Positions 17,689 through 27,156 are shown, numbered from the stretch's first letter. The stretch is 64,000 nt of DNA from Caldilineaceae bacterium (GCA_020846635.1 JADLDO010000049.1:62001-126000); one strand, 5' to 3'. Translations and numbers: made by a program. Notes: generated by a model from the letters alone, not told the origin.

Positions 17689-18797
17689 AGCCCGGCCTGA
17701 ATGGTTGGTTCATAGGCAAGCGTGTTTTCGATTTCATCGGTTAGCAAGCCAATCGCCATCGGTTGTCGTACTTGGGGCAGAGCAACAACATCATAAATCT
17801 CGCGCAGGTTGCTTTCGATAAAGAGCCAATGGACAATATTCCCACTGCGTAGGTCAATAACAAAGAGCCCCAGACGCGCTTGCTCCCGGCGGCGCTGCAA
17901 TTCTTCGCTCAAGCCTAGCCCCGAGTAAATATCTCCCTCGCGCGGTTTGGATGAGCCCACAATCGCATAATCCCCAACAAAACAAAGCCCGCGCAAGAAA
18001 CCTGGCCCGAAGGCAACAGGCACAAAACGCCCCCGCTGGAAATCAATATAGCCAAAGTGTCCAGTCCCAGAATTCGTTACCCAAAGTCGTCCCCGATACC
18101 AACGCGGGGAATGTGGCATTGCCAGCCCTGTGGCGACAACTTCGTCGGTTTGAACGTCGATGATGACGCCGCCCCCGTTGCGCTGCTCGCGCCAGCTATC
18201 GAATTCATCGGTCTGGCTAACACTGGTGACGTAAGCGGGGCGACCATCACGCATCGCCAGACCATTGAGGTGGCAACGATCACCAGGTGCATTGGGTGGC
18301 AATCTGTCGAGGTGAGCGGGCCGCCAAAGTGGGGTAAAGCTATGATCTTCGCTAATCGTGGCAAGCATGCCAAAACGGGTGTTGACAAAGATAACACGTC
18401 CATCCGCATCAACAGCAACGTCATGGATGCCTAAGGAACCGGTTGTGTATACCTTGCGAGGAATATACTGACGGTCATATTGTCCTTCGGCAAGTTGGCC
18501 GGGACGAAGGGCATTGTCGAGCCGCCAAACCTGAAAGCGAGAACTCACATAGATGGTTTCGGTGTTGGGTGCAGCAATCCCCAGACAACGCAGGAAAGTT
18601 CGCTCAAAAATCGAGAGGCTGCCGTCAGATTTCAAGCCAATGAGAAATAGCTTTTGGGGCGGATGGGTAAAAGCCAAGCTAATCCGCTGCTCTGCCAGCC
18701 ATGTGGGAAAGTGACGAGAGGCAAGAAGTTGAAAAGGGACATCGTTAACGACATCGGCTTCGGTAGAAGGGTTAATAATCTGTCTGCCCCTTAACAA
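17685..18797 (-). CDS. TIGR03032 family protein, first copy
   Basis: A 370-residue member of the same uncharacterised family, closer to the consensus: SLGIHDVAVDADGRVIFVNT, DRCHLNGLAMRDGRPAYVTS, SWREQRNGGGVIIDV, MPHSPRWYRGRLWVTNSGTG, PGFLRGLCFVGDYAIVGSS and LREIYDVVALPQVR. The only in-frame start near the beginning is the TTG at 18797, without a clear Shine-Dalgarno, so the N-terminus is uncertain by a few residues. It is followed, with a 4-bp overlap, by the second copy. In other genomes such proteins sit near surface polysaccharide or repeat-protein genes; here the neighbour is a DUF11 protein. Confidence 0.88.
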   Translation of the reverse strand: MLRGRQIINPSTEADVVNDVPFQLLASRHFPTWLAEQRISLAFTHPPQKLFLIGLKSDGSLSIFERTFLRCLGIAAPNTETIYVSSRFQVWRLDNALRPGQLAEGQYDRQYIPRKVYTTGSLGIHDVAVDADGRVIFVNTRFGMLATISEDHSFTPLWRPAHLDRLPPNAPGDRCHLNGLAMRDGRPAYVTSVSQTDEFDSWREQRNGGGVIIDVQTDEVVATGLAMPHSPRWYRGRLWVTNSGTGHFGYIDFQRGRFVPVAFGPGFLRGLCFVGDYAIVGSSKPREGDIYSGLGLSEELQRRREQARLGLFVIDLRSGNIVHWLFIESNLREIYDVVALPQVRQPMAIGLLTDEIENTLAYEPTIQAGL

Positions 18798-18924
18798 ATG
18801 TGTGCCACTGCAAATCTACTGGATCAAGACCGCGTGAGGCTGAATTGTATCGAAGGTCTGAAAAGAAAACACGAAAGTGCAAGTGAACAAATAATGTCCT
18901 TCACTTTGCCCCAATTTGTCTGAT

Positions 18925-19346
18925 ATGTCTACTCTGGAATATCTGTGGTGCAAGGATGAAACCTTATGTTATTGCGAGATTTACCAGGCTGGTAAATTTT
19001 CTGATAGGGATACGATTGCCGGCGCGACCTGCTTGCCACGGCGCGAATCTATCTGGAGGCAAGTGACCAACTCAAGGGCAATCCATCTCTTTTGGCTAGA
19101 GAGTTGTTGGATCTGGTAAACGGGACTGGAGGAGCAGGCAGCCGTAGATTGATCCTTGATCTTTTGCTGAGTGACAGTTGGAGTGAGGAGGACTCAGATC
19201 GGGGAACGCCCCCGGATGAGGGCGGCGACCAGTCGATGATGAAGAGTAAGAACTGCACGTTGGAACATGTAGCTTTTACTCTTCACCGATTTTCCGATAA
19301 GGTACCCCCAATGCGCGTGTGGAGTCTGTCTACAACAACTTCGTAA
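18925..19346 (+). pseudogene. possible frameshifted small gene
   Basis: Two reading frames look coding in succession. The first, from the ATG at 18925, reads MSTLEYLWCKDETLCYCEIY and QAGKFSDRDTI. From about 19010 a second frame continues RRDLLATARIYLEASDQLK and NPSLLARELLDLVNG before a low-complexity acidic stretch ending at 19346. The combined product would be a helical protein of about 130 residues, but a frameshift separates the halves. No family is recognised. The rest of 18798-19469 shows nothing firm apart from a TATAAT at 19391 upstream of the tRNA. Confidence 0.3.
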
Positions 19347-19469
19347 CAACTTTTGGGACAAGAAATTAGACCTAAATCGGCAACTTCATGTATAATTGCG
19401 AACAGACTGAAGACAGAGTCAGAGAATGAGCCTTCCAGACGTGCGGAAGCGCTCACACGTGTAAAGAAT

Positions 19470-19543
<74 letters not shown>

Positions 19544-19627
19544 CCTCACCACAATATGTAGTAGCTCCTACTCTCCCTCCCCACTATATCTTGTGTATCC
19601 GTCTCCAATGTATAAGGAGCGGATCTG

Positions 19628-20530
19628 ATGACACAGCGAAGAACTCGCGAAATTTTGCTTTCCGACGCGCTCGATATGTTTCTCCTCGATTGCGCTGCGC
19701 GTCGCCTCACCGAAGGCACTCTCCAGTTTTACAAATCCAAATTGGCCGTCTTTTTCCATTGGTGTGGCGACCACAACATCAACGCGCTCGCCGAGGTCAC
19801 TGCCCACGACATTCGGCGTTTTCTGGTTGATATCCACCGCCGCAAGTTGTCGAGCCAGTATCAAAATAATCTAGCTCGCGCCATTCGTGCCTTCTTCAAC
19901 TATTGTGTCCGCGATGAGTTGATTGAGACTTCTCCGTTTAAAAAAGTGCAGATGCCTAGACTGGAAAAGAAGATCATCTCTGCACTATCCCCCAAAGACA
20001 TCAAGACCATCTTGCAAAACTGCGGCTGCGAACGGGATCGATCCCTTTGCCTCTTTCTGCTTGACTCAGGTGTGCGCGCCAGTGAGTTGGCAGCGCTCAA
20101 TATAGGTGATATTGATTTACAGTCGGGTGTTGTTCAAGTACACAGTGGAAAAGGACAGAAGGGACGTACAACCTACATTGGGGCACGCACGCGCAAACAA
20201 TTAAAACGCTACTGGGCCGAACGCAGCGATCTCAACCCTAAAAGACCAGCTTTTATTGCCATATTCTCCGGAGAGCGCCTGACTGTTCATGGGCTGGTGC
20301 AGTTAATGGCACGCCTCAGTGCTAAATCGGGTGTGTTAGGGTGCACCTGCCACACGTTCCGACGAACGTTTGCCATTTCTTGCCTACGCAATGGCATGAA
20401 TATTTATGTCTTGGCACGCCTGATGGGTCATGCCGACATTTTGATTCTCAAGCAGTATCTTGCCTTTGTGGACGAAGATCTCAAGGGCGCCCATGAACGC
20501 TTTGGAGCAGTGGACAATCTATTAGCTTAG
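19628..20530 (+). CDS. tyrosine recombinase/integrase (tRNA-proximal)
   Basis: A 300-residue XerC/D-like recombinase with an N-terminal SAM-like DNA-binding domain (LTEGTLQFYKSKLAVFFHWC) and a C-terminal catalytic domain. The catalytic residues are visible: Arg in DSGVRASELAAL, HxxR in CHTFRRTFAISCLRNG, His in MGHAD and Tyr in KQYLAF. Its position 85 bp after tRNA-Met suggests it integrates the downstream element at that tRNA. The C-terminus ends soon after the tyrosine motif (EDLKGAHERFGAVDNLLA), as in Xer-type element integrases. Confidence 0.93.
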   Translation: MTQRRTREILLSDALDMFLLDCAARRLTEGTLQFYKSKLAVFFHWCGDHNINALAEVTAHDIRRFLVDIHRRKLSSQYQNNLARAIRAFFNYCVRDELIETSPFKKVQMPRLEKKIISALSPKDIKTILQNCGCERDRSLCLFLLDSGVRASELAALNIGDIDLQSGVVQVHSGKGQKGRTTYIGARTRKQLKRYWAERSDLNPKRPAFIAIFSGERLTVHGLVQLMARLSAKSGVLGCTCHTFRRTFAISCLRNGMNIYVLARLMGHADILILKQYLAFVDEDLKGAHERFGAVDNLLA

Positions 20531-20558
20531 GCGTACAGGTCTATAGAAGGTGCGCAAT

Positions 20559-21503
20559 CTAGTTAGATTCCAAATCAGCGAGGCCAAGTGGCTCTTCAAA
20601 CGGAGCCATCTCTGCCTGGCGGATAGCCCCAGCAACGCGGCGCTCATCTTGGTTGCCGTAGATATGCAGCGTCACGGTCACGTCGGCATGACCTAATGCT
20701 TGCGCAACAATGTTGGCATTGATACCAGAATCCAACCAAGCCTGCGCGACCCTATGGCGAAATGCATGCAGGTTATGGCGACCACTAACATTTGCCCGCT
20801 CAGCTAGTCGATCCACCATTTGCCGTACACCATCTGTAGACAATGGTTCGTTATACGCGTTCAACCATAGAGTATCAGTTCCAGTTACTGCCCGCTCCTG
20901 CAAATACATACGAATTGCCTGTACACTGGCTTGACCGAGAAAAATCTTGCGCCATCCTCTTTTGCCTTCAACCCAGGCAAGGCCCTTTCGCAGGTCTAGA
21001 CGCGAAAGTTGCATGCTTATCAACTCACCTGCGCGCAATCCGGCAGTAGCCATCACCGTTATGATAGCCACGTCGCGTGTACTGGATTGCTTGGCAGCTC
21101 CCCAAATGGCGCGCAGATCTTCTGGCGTGATGGCTTTCATCTCAACAGGACGGCTATCTCTTATCATCTTCAGATGGTCGAACGGGTTGTAGTCAAGGTA
21201 ACGTTGGCGCACCATCTCCTTCCAAAAGGAGCGTGCCGCACGCAGGTGGTTATTGACTGTCGTTGGCGCCAACGACCGCTGCTCTGTCGGCTTGTGCGGA
21301 TGCCTCTCCCAGCACGTGCGCCGGGACCGAACCCCCTGCCAATACGCTTCAGCGTCCATCCGGCTGATGGACGAGAGGGCGCGATGTCTCCCAAAGAACA
21401 TCACCATCGGCGCCAGATATTTCAAATACCAAGCACGGGTCGCCTGATTATGCTTTACATCCAGGAACCGATCTACCTGGAATGCCAGTGTGTCGCTTTC
21501 CAT
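20559..21503 (-). CDS. tyrosine recombinase/integrase
   Basis: A 314-residue recombinase convergent with the previous one and last in the long minus-strand operon. Catalytic residues: Arg in ATAGLRAGELISM, HxxR in LHAFRHRVAQAWLD, His in LGHAD and Tyr in HIYGNQDERR. The N-terminal domain (RFLDVKHNQATRAWYLKYLAPMV) is the core-binding type. Sharing a mobile region with two other recombinases suggests stacked elements or separate roles in integration and dimer resolution. Confidence 0.92.
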   Translation of the reverse strand: MESDTLAFQVDRFLDVKHNQATRAWYLKYLAPMVMFFGRHRALSSISRMDAEAYWQGVRSRRTCWERHPHKPTEQRSLAPTTVNNHLRAARSFWKEMVRQRYLDYNPFDHLKMIRDSRPVEMKAITPEDLRAIWGAAKQSSTRDVAIITVMATAGLRAGELISMQLSRLDLRKGLAWVEGKRGWRKIFLGQASVQAIRMYLQERAVTGTDTLWLNAYNEPLSTDGVRQMVDRLAERANVSGRHNLHAFRHRVAQAWLDSGINANIVAQALGHADVTVTLHIYGNQDERRVAGAIRQAEMAPFEEPLGLADLESN

Positions 21504-21587
21504 ACCTGTGCCTCACCCTTCTTATACTTACCTGTACACCGGCCTCAGCGCGCAGATGCGACTACCATATCCAACCCACTTTTGTTG

Positions 21588-22430
21588 TCATTTCCGTCCA
21601 GCCACGTAACGAATAGCATCGAGAATTTGATAGTCAATCCACGTAGTTTGTCCGCGGCGCTCCTCCCACTTTGCGCGAACTAATCCAGTTTGGTATAACA
21701 GGCGCTTGATGCGTGCCGCATCCAAATCGGTGACCTGTGCCAAATGGTTTGCAAGCATTATCACGGCTCGACTATGGTCGTTGTAGCACACTGAAGTATC
21801 GCCGCGATAGAGGCTCTCGAATAAGGCCCCATTCTGTGAACGAAAGAGCCTCTGCCAAATATCTTCGTCTTCTAACCCGACCGGCAGATTTTGGCTCTCT
21901 CGTTCCTCGCTCGGAAAATGCAACCGGATTAGCTCGGCCAGTTCTGCTGTGCGCTCTGGAATCACAGGTTGTAGGTGAGGGTTGTGTCTTCCGGTCACGC
22001 TCATCCAGCGCTTGGACGAATACACTTCTATCCCAATCGTCCGGCGATTCACGGGCACCTCGTTTTTTATCCAAATATGAAGCCCTGTCCCTGACGGCGA
22101 CAATTCGACATAGCCGCTGAGGAGGGTGAGAATCGATCGGGTCACTTCACTCACCTCGCGCTGTTCATCAACACAATGGTCAAGGTCAACGCAGGTGTAC
22201 GGGTCAGCTTGGGTCAAGACAAAACCGATACCCAGGTGATGGCGGGTGGCGATTTCCCAGGCTTTTTCAAACGATGCCCAGGTGTTAGGCCACTGCACGC
22301 CGGCATTGCCAAGTGTGGCGGGATTCACCGGTATTTTGCGGCCAGTGTCCATGCGCCAGTTGACCCACTGTCCGTAGGCTTTCAGTTCCTCTGGCACCCG
22401 TTCATGTCGCATCACTAGTTCACGCTCCAT
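21588..22430 (-). CDS. PrimPol-like primase/replication protein
   Basis: About 280 residues from the ATG at 22430 (MERELVMRHERVPEELKAYGQW); in-frame Mets further up reach into the preceding gene, so the start is uncertain. The N-terminal half has motifs of the archaeal/phage-plasmid primase-polymerase fold: GIGFVLTQADPYTCVDLDH (DxD), SPSGTGLHIWI (catalytic His) and IEVYSSKRWMSVTG. The C-terminal part (ARIKRLLYQTGLVRAKW, then YQILDAI) resembles the helical domain following such primases. It would prime element replication. It follows the replication-relaxation gene in the operon. There is no attached helicase domain, unlike P4-type primases. Confidence 0.75.
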   Translation of the reverse strand: MERELVMRHERVPEELKAYGQWVNWRMDTGRKIPVNPATLGNAGVQWPNTWASFEKAWEIATRHHLGIGFVLTQADPYTCVDLDHCVDEQREVSEVTRSILTLLSGYVELSPSGTGLHIWIKNEVPVNRRTIGIEVYSSKRWMSVTGRHNPHLQPVIPERTAELAELIRLHFPSEERESQNLPVGLEDEDIWQRLFRSQNGALFESLYRGDTSVCYNDHSRAVIMLANHLAQVTDLDAARIKRLLYQTGLVRAKWEERRGQTTWIDYQILDAIRYVAGRK

Positions 22431-22594
22431 AGTCGATTCGCTGAAAGGCCAAAAACGTGGGTCAAAGTACCGCCGGCCCCAAGAGCCGTCTTGGTGGTGA
22501 GGCTTCAGCCGAACCATGATGACGGCGAGCCAATGGCGCATAATGGCATGAGATGCTCCCGTGGGCAGCGGCCCGCGGAGGCATCTCGACAGGG

Positions 22595-23614
22595 TCAACC
22601 TGGCAACAGGCTGTGCAGTTTTGCGCCCCTGCCTGCCACCTGCCACACGGCGCCCAGGATCGTGTTCGCATTCAGGCGATCAAAGGTCGTAAACCAGAAT
22701 CGATTTCCAGCATCTTCAGAGATGCTCATTAAGTGGGCTAAGCGGCTTGGTGATGTCGTGACGGTCGTGACAATAAAGCCTGGGTTCGCCCATGTGCTTC
22801 TGGCCAAGCCGTGCTGCTGCAACGATTGGTATGCCAGAATCTTGCGCCCCCACGATTTGGTCTGCCACTTGCTTGCTGCCACCGTTGATGTGCCGCGGTC
22901 GATCTCAAGACAGCAAGAGAGGACATGTCCGCTCGGCAACCGCAATTGGTAAAACGCATCCGGCACGATACTCACGTTGGCTTGTTCGCCGGTGTCGCTT
23001 ATGAGGTTGACTTTGGCTGGTTCGCGGCGCAGTTCCCTGTCGCCGACCCATTCTGACAGTTCGACGCCCCGCGCCAGACATGCCGTTGTGAGCGCCAGCT
23101 TAAAATCGACCAGGGCTAGAACATGGTTGAGGAACAAAAAGGTGACGTCATCAGCAGGCCGCCACCCCAACTCCCCGAAGGTTGTGCCCATAAAGTCAGC
23201 AACAATCACGGCACCAATTTTGGCGAGCGAATAAATATAGAAGGGCGGGCCGGTACGGGTATCAGGAAATACGGGTGGCACAATGCGCGTGACGATGCCT
23301 GCCTGCACCATTTCCAAGAGTTTCTTTTGTACCATTCTCCGCAATGACTTCTTGGGAACTGGAAACTGGTCGTGCTCGGAGATCAGGCGCAACATCGCTT
23401 CAATCTGGTCGGTGCGCATATATCCGGCAGTATAGAGTTCTTTAAGAAGTGAGAGGTAGAGGGGCGACAAGTGCACGGATACTGGACGGCTACGGCTGTT
23501 GCCAGAGCCCTTCTTGGACGGCGTCGCCGCGCTCGTCGGCTTCTTCTCGCCCTTTTGGTTTTGGTTGCGGCTTGCGGCGCTTTTGGGTGGGAACAGGATG
23601 TGGGACTTGGGCAT
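22595..23614 (-). CDS. replication-relaxation family protein
   Basis: From the ATG at 23614 (preceded by GGAG) the product has 339 residues. A Lys/Ser-rich N-terminal tail precedes a winged-helix segment (LSPLYLSLLKELYTAGYMRTDQ, then VQKKLLEMVQAGIVTRI) and a second domain with FLFLNHVLALVDFKLAL, PDAFYQLRLPSGHVL and LEIDRGT. This matches the Replic_Relax family found on integrative and plasmid elements, thought to act in replication or as a DNA-binding accessory; its biochemistry is unsettled. The start lies about 125 bp inside the 3' end of the VirD4-like gene, an unusually long overlap. Confidence 0.78.
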   Translation of the reverse strand: MPKSHILFPPKSAASRNQNQKGEKKPTSAATPSKKGSGNSRSRPVSVHLSPLYLSLLKELYTAGYMRTDQIEAMLRLISEHDQFPVPKKSLRRMVQKKLLEMVQAGIVTRIVPPVFPDTRTGPPFYIYSLAKIGAVIVADFMGTTFGELGWRPADDVTFLFLNHVLALVDFKLALTTACLARGVELSEWVGDRELRREPAKVNLISDTGEQANVSIVPDAFYQLRLPSGHVLSCCLEIDRGTSTVAASKWQTKSWGRKILAYQSLQQHGLARSTWANPGFIVTTVTTSPSRLAHLMSISEDAGNRFWFTTFDRLNANTILGAVWQVAGRGAKLHSLLPG

Positions 23615-25181
23615 GTGAACCATCTCCATTGAGTATAGCATTCCCCTGCCGGGAGGCTTCTCCAATCGCCTTATATCGGCGTGCGGCAATTTCATCGAGC
23701 AAAGTAGTTACGCTCACCCCGTCGCGTTTGCGTAAGCGCCGGCGCACTTCAGCAACCGTTGCGTCATCGGGATAGAGTCCCGCATCGAGCCGTTCCAAGC
23801 TGGCCCGCCTGAGCGCACCCGTCAGGTTGCCCTCATCAAGCGCAGGCCGCACCAAGAAAGTGTGCGGAGGCAAGTTGGTGATTTCATTAGCAAGGATGAG
23901 AAGTTGCTCATCGGCGGTATACTCGGTTGTTCTTTCGTCAATCACGCGGGGAAAACTGAATGTGTCCCTGCCAACTAGCTCTTGTACGTTCATCCACAAC
24001 GGTTCATATTTTCGGACGAGCGCGGGGTCATAACGATGGAATTGGCGGGCCAAATAGAGCGCATCGTCAGGATGCTGTACGTTGCCGATGACCTGCGTGC
24101 CGAGTTGCAAGAGAGCATGGTTGATGGCTGGCTCGAGTTGGCTTGGATACTGGTGGGCGCAGCAGATTTTGATGCCATAATTTCTGCCATACACCGTCAC
24201 CAGTTCATGCAAATCCCGGCCCACAATCGAGTTGTCGCGGCTACGCTCGTTCGTCAAATTTGAAATCTCATCCAAGGCAAAAAGAATAGGTGCCTTGCGG
24301 CCAGCAGTTCCGCGGCTTTTCAGGAACTCCACAATCTCCAAAAAGCACCAGATGAGCTTGAATTGTCGTCGTTCGCGGTCGATCTCTCCGCCAAAATCCA
24401 ACAGCACCGTGTGCCCAAGGTTCATCTCTTTCGCCCAGCCAATCCCCCCTTCATGCGCAGAAAAAGTGGCGAGGAGCAAAGGGTCGGCGAGGAAAGGCAA
24501 AAGCTTGGTCAGAAAGCTGCCCGTGCGCCGGTCGCGCAAACTATTACTGGTGGGATCCATTAGGGCGCGGAAATACGATACGGCGTGGTCAAGTTCTGGA
24601 TGGAGTGCCAACGCGTGCCGTAACTCATTTTTGTAGCGCTGGGGATAGGCAACCAGGTCTGCCACAAAGTCCAACTGGCGACCAAGCGCCGCTGCAATTT
24701 GCCCCGCATATATAGCGCAACTGTGCAACGAATTCCAACCTAAAATTGGCGCCGACACCAAATCCTCATCAAGACGCTTGAGGACTTCGGGAAAGCGGTT
24801 GGCAATGGCAAAAAGCGTCTCTTCACCCCGTCGCTTATAGAGCGGCATCGGCACAATGAAATCGGTCGCCGCCATGTCCACATAGCGCAGGCGCGGCCAA
24901 AGTCGCGATTGAGTTTCCTCGTCAAAATAGACTACCTTATTAAACAAGTACGAGCACAAGGCACCGGTTGGGTCAACGACGATGGCAGGCCAGGCGTGCC
25001 ACACGTGCGGCCATACCACGGTCAAGGCCATGCCGCGCGTTTTGCCGGTGCCTGGACCACCGACCCACCGCATGCCATTTAGTAGGGCGGCAAGGGAAAT
25101 TTTAAGGGGTCTAAAAGCCGCTGAAGTGCCAGGCGTGGATAGTGTTGTCTCGCTGAATCTGGGTAGCAAGTGTATTGACAT
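23490..25181 (-). CDS. VirD4/TraG-type coupling ATPase
   Basis: A 563-residue P-loop ATPase from the ATG at 25181, with AAGGA just upstream. Walker A is GGPGTGKT near residue 41, Walker B is PILFALDEISNL, and a downstream motif CCAHQYPSQLE resembles the sensor region of TraG/TraD/HerA ATPases. A pattern of VIGNVQHPDDALYLARQF and FSFPRVIDERT also occurs in TraG-like proteins. There are no clear N-terminal membrane helices, so it may be a soluble DNA pump. The basic C-terminal tail (QKRRKPQPKPKGREE) could bind DNA. A second ATPase of this class lies at 34.2-35.7 kb. Confidence 0.82.
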   Translation of the reverse strand: MSIHLLPRFSETTLSTPGTSAAFRPLKISLAALLNGMRWVGGPGTGKTRGMALTVVWPHVWHAWPAIVVDPTGALCSYLFNKVVYFDEETQSRLWPRLRYVDMAATDFIVPMPLYKRRGEETLFAIANRFPEVLKRLDEDLVSAPILGWNSLHSCAIYAGQIAAALGRQLDFVADLVAYPQRYKNELRHALALHPELDHAVSYFRALMDPTSNSLRDRRTGSFLTKLLPFLADPLLLATFSAHEGGIGWAKEMNLGHTVLLDFGGEIDRERRQFKLIWCFLEIVEFLKSRGTAGRKAPILFALDEISNLTNERSRDNSIVGRDLHELVTVYGRNYGIKICCAHQYPSQLEPAINHALLQLGTQVIGNVQHPDDALYLARQFHRYDPALVRKYEPLWMNVQELVGRDTFSFPRVIDERTTEYTADEQLLILANEITNLPPHTFLVRPALDEGNLTGALRRASLERLDAGLYPDDATVAEVRRRLRKRDGVSVTTLLDEIAARRYKAIGEASRQGNAILNGDGSHAQVPHPVPTQKRRKPQPKPKGREEADERGDAVQEGLWQQP

Positions 25182-25261
25182 GATTCCTTCCAATGTTCGC
25201 GCAATTTAGGTGGTTGGGGCTCAGCACTAAAGCTAAGCCCCAACGCGAGCGCTGCCGTGCG

Positions 25262-25564
25262 TTACAGATCACGCGTCGCCCGCAGTAAAGACAGCGGGCA
25301 CGGCGTGAAGTAGCGATCTCGCTCGATAGGCAAGCCCAACTTTCCTCGATTGGCTTTGAGTTCCGATAGTCGGAAATAGCCCAACTCAGGATCATCACCA
25401 TTGACGAAGCCAAAAAACAGGTCGTGGCCGTCGAATTCAATGGCATACCAATTCCATGAGAAATCGGGATAGAAGAACTTGCATATCACCAGCGGATCGG
25501 CCTGGTTATCCGTAGCGCCAAGTGGTGGGAGCCGTTGGCGCAGCGCTTTGGTTAGAAGGTGCAT
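25262..25564 (-). CDS. DUF2958 domain protein
   Basis: A 100-residue protein from the ATG at 25564 (GGGGGTGAG upstream). The sequence fits DUF2958: LPPLG, then DPLVICKFFYPDFSWNWYAI, EFDGHDLFFGFVNGDDPELG, YFRLSEL and IERDRYFTP. DUF2958 proteins are common on plasmids and integrative elements; their function is unknown. It lies in the middle of the element's minus-strand operon, 80 bp before the coupling ATPase. Confidence 0.85.
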   Translation of the reverse strand: MHLLTKALRQRLPPLGATDNQADPLVICKFFYPDFSWNWYAIEFDGHDLFFGFVNGDDPELGYFRLSELKANRGKLGLPIERDRYFTPCPLSLLRATRDL

Positions 25565-25697
25565 CCATCTCACCCCCTTTCTCGGACAGATGAGTGCTCA
25601 CCGGTCCGCGTCAAGGCACATGTTTCATACACCCTCACGCCGAACGGCGAGCCAGGGGGCTGGCGTCGATGCCAGCCTCCTGGCGAATCACGTACGC

Positions 25698-26090
25698 TCA
25701 AGAAATTTCCTCGCCGACCCAAATGCCCTGAACCTGGGGTACCTGTTTCGGCGGCGGCGGAGTCGGCAGAAATAGGAGCGGTGGCGTCAGCCGTAACTCT
25801 GCCTGACGCAGATGCCGGTAGGCGTACTCAAACGCCACATGCCACACGCAGTAATGACCCTCTTCTCCGGCATGGCGGCGGCATTCCTTTGGCGCAGAGC
25901 GGCGAAATTCCTCATATTTGTCGATAAGCAAGACCTTTGCCTGGGCAATGCTGATGGTTGAGTCGCTATACTCAGCACACAGCTCCTGCGCCCACACCAA
26001 AAAATCCGCGGCATCAGGACAGACTTCCCGTTTGCCTGCTGGTCCTTCTGTGGTCTTCCACTCTACAGAGGTGAAGATTTTAGCTTCCAT
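25698..26090 (-). CDS. hypothetical operon protein with C-terminal GIWVGEE motif
   Basis: 130 residues, no family recognised. The middle has ECRRHAGEEGHYCVWHVAFEYAYRHLRQ, a Cys/His-containing stretch that could bind metal. It ends in a Pro-rich linker (LPTPPPPKQ) followed by VQGIWVGEEIS. The last motif recurs in the membrane protein at 27.6 kb of the same operon. The start is 2 bp from the end of the preceding gene. Confidence 0.65.
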   Translation of the reverse strand: MEAKIFTSVEWKTTEGPAGKREVCPDAADFLVWAQELCAEYSDSTISIAQAKVLLIDKYEEFRRSAPKECRRHAGEEGHYCVWHVAFEYAYRHLRQAELRLTPPLLFLPTPPPPKQVPQVQGIWVGEEIS

Positions 26091-26092
26091 GG

Positions 26093-26551
26093 CTACTCGT
26101 CACCCAAGAAGAAGCGGGCTACCGTACTGCGCTGGCTCTTGGGCTTTTCCGTGGGCAGCGGTATGGCAAGCTCATGCCGCATTTGTCGCGCGGCCTCGGC
26201 ATCGATCTCCAGCAATTGGTCGGCCAGGTGGTCCTTGAGCAAGTGGTGAAACTGGGCGATGTACTCGCTGCTGGCACTGGTCTGGGCACTGGCGGCTATG
26301 TGGTCAAGGACAGCGCATTCGCGATCAAATACGCGACTCGCGTGGCTCTTGATCAGCCCCGTCTGGGAAATGACGAAGCGAGAGAGATCCATCCCGACTG
26401 CCACGCGCAAGGCGCGTTTGCCCGCCTCCTCAAGCATATACTCGCCATCGCGTGTCTCGATCATTGCCGAACTGAGCACCGGAGCAAGTCCGAAATGGAC
26501 ACTGTGGTGTTGCGCCGAGGGCAGCAACGACGTTTGTTCTTTCTTTGTCAT
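26093..26551 (-). CDS. hypothetical operon protein
   Basis: 152 residues, no recognised domain. The first half has alternating beta-like stretches (LAPVLSSAMIETRDGEYML, then RALRVAVGMDLSRFVI); the second half is helical and acidic (YIAQFHHLLKDHLADQLLEI). It overlaps the preceding TM protein gene by 4 bp (ATGA) and is followed 2 bp later by the next gene, so all are translated together. Confidence 0.68.
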   Translation of the reverse strand: MTKKEQTSLLPSAQHHSVHFGLAPVLSSAMIETRDGEYMLEEAGKRALRVAVGMDLSRFVISQTGLIKSHASRVFDRECAVLDHIAASAQTSASSEYIAQFHHLLKDHLADQLLEIDAEAARQMRHELAIPLPTEKPKSQRSTVARFFLGDE

Positions 26552-26814
26552 AATTGTTTACCTCCTAGAATGTTGTTCACATCATCGACAAAACTGTTTG
26601 CCGCTTCAGCTCGGCGGTCATATGCTGAGCGCTGAACCTCCGCAAAACGGTTGGCATACTCGCTAAGAGAGTCGCGCACTGCTGAACTGGCTTTCCGCTG
26701 CTTGGATGACGCAAGCTGCATTGTCAAAAACAGCGTCAGAATGAGCAGTCCTACCAGCACCAAGAGCAGTGGTCGATACTGCGGGCAGAAGAACAGCAAG
26801 TACCAAATGTCCAT
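26548..26814 (-). CDS. small single-pass membrane protein
   Basis: 88 residues: an N-terminal hydrophobic segment (RPLLLVLVGLLILTLFLTM) and then a charged helical tail that may form a coiled coil. Family unknown. It overlaps the following gene by ATGA and lies 3 bp after the preceding one. Together with the membrane protein at 27.6 kb it could mark a membrane-associated complex of the element, but this is inference. Confidence 0.68.
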   Translation of the reverse strand: MDIWYLLFFCPQYRPLLLVLVGLLILTLFLTMQLASSKQRKASSAVRDSLSEYANRFAEVQRSAYDRRAEAANSFVDDVNNILGGKQL

Positions 26815-26817
26815 GGG

Positions 26818-27156
26818 CTAGATTTCCTTTCTCGTTGTTACGAGCACGTTCAACATCTCAGCGCCAGCGTCTATCGTTGCAGTGAGCATCTCGTCCAAGA
26901 ATTGCTGCGTTCGCTGCTCCAATGCTGCTTGCTGAGCCGGGGATAGCGGTTGCAGGGCGCTTATGAAGTTCACCCGGGCCTCGACTCTGCGCAAGACGTA
27001 CCCGGTATCCAACGCCGCTGAATTGCAAAGATGGCCCAATTCATCCATACCCGCCTTTGCCGCTGCATAGGTCAGACTCGCGCTGCCAACCCGCTGTACG
27101 ATAGCGAAGCGCACTTCCTCCTCAGTGGCCAGATCCCAACGGACCAGCGCCGTCAT
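26818..27156 (-). CDS. hypothetical helical operon protein
   Basis: 112 residues from the ATG at 27156, which overlaps the stop of the upstream gene (ATGA), deciding this start over longer alternatives. Predominantly helical (VRFAIVQRVGSASLTYAAAK, AALEQRTQQFLDEMLTATID). No family recognised. Confidence 0.66.
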   Translation of the reverse strand: MTALVRWDLATEEEVRFAIVQRVGSASLTYAAAKAGMDELGHLCNSAALDTGYVLRRVEARVNFISALQPLSPAQQAALEQRTQQFLDEMLTATIDAGAEMLNVLVTTRKEI

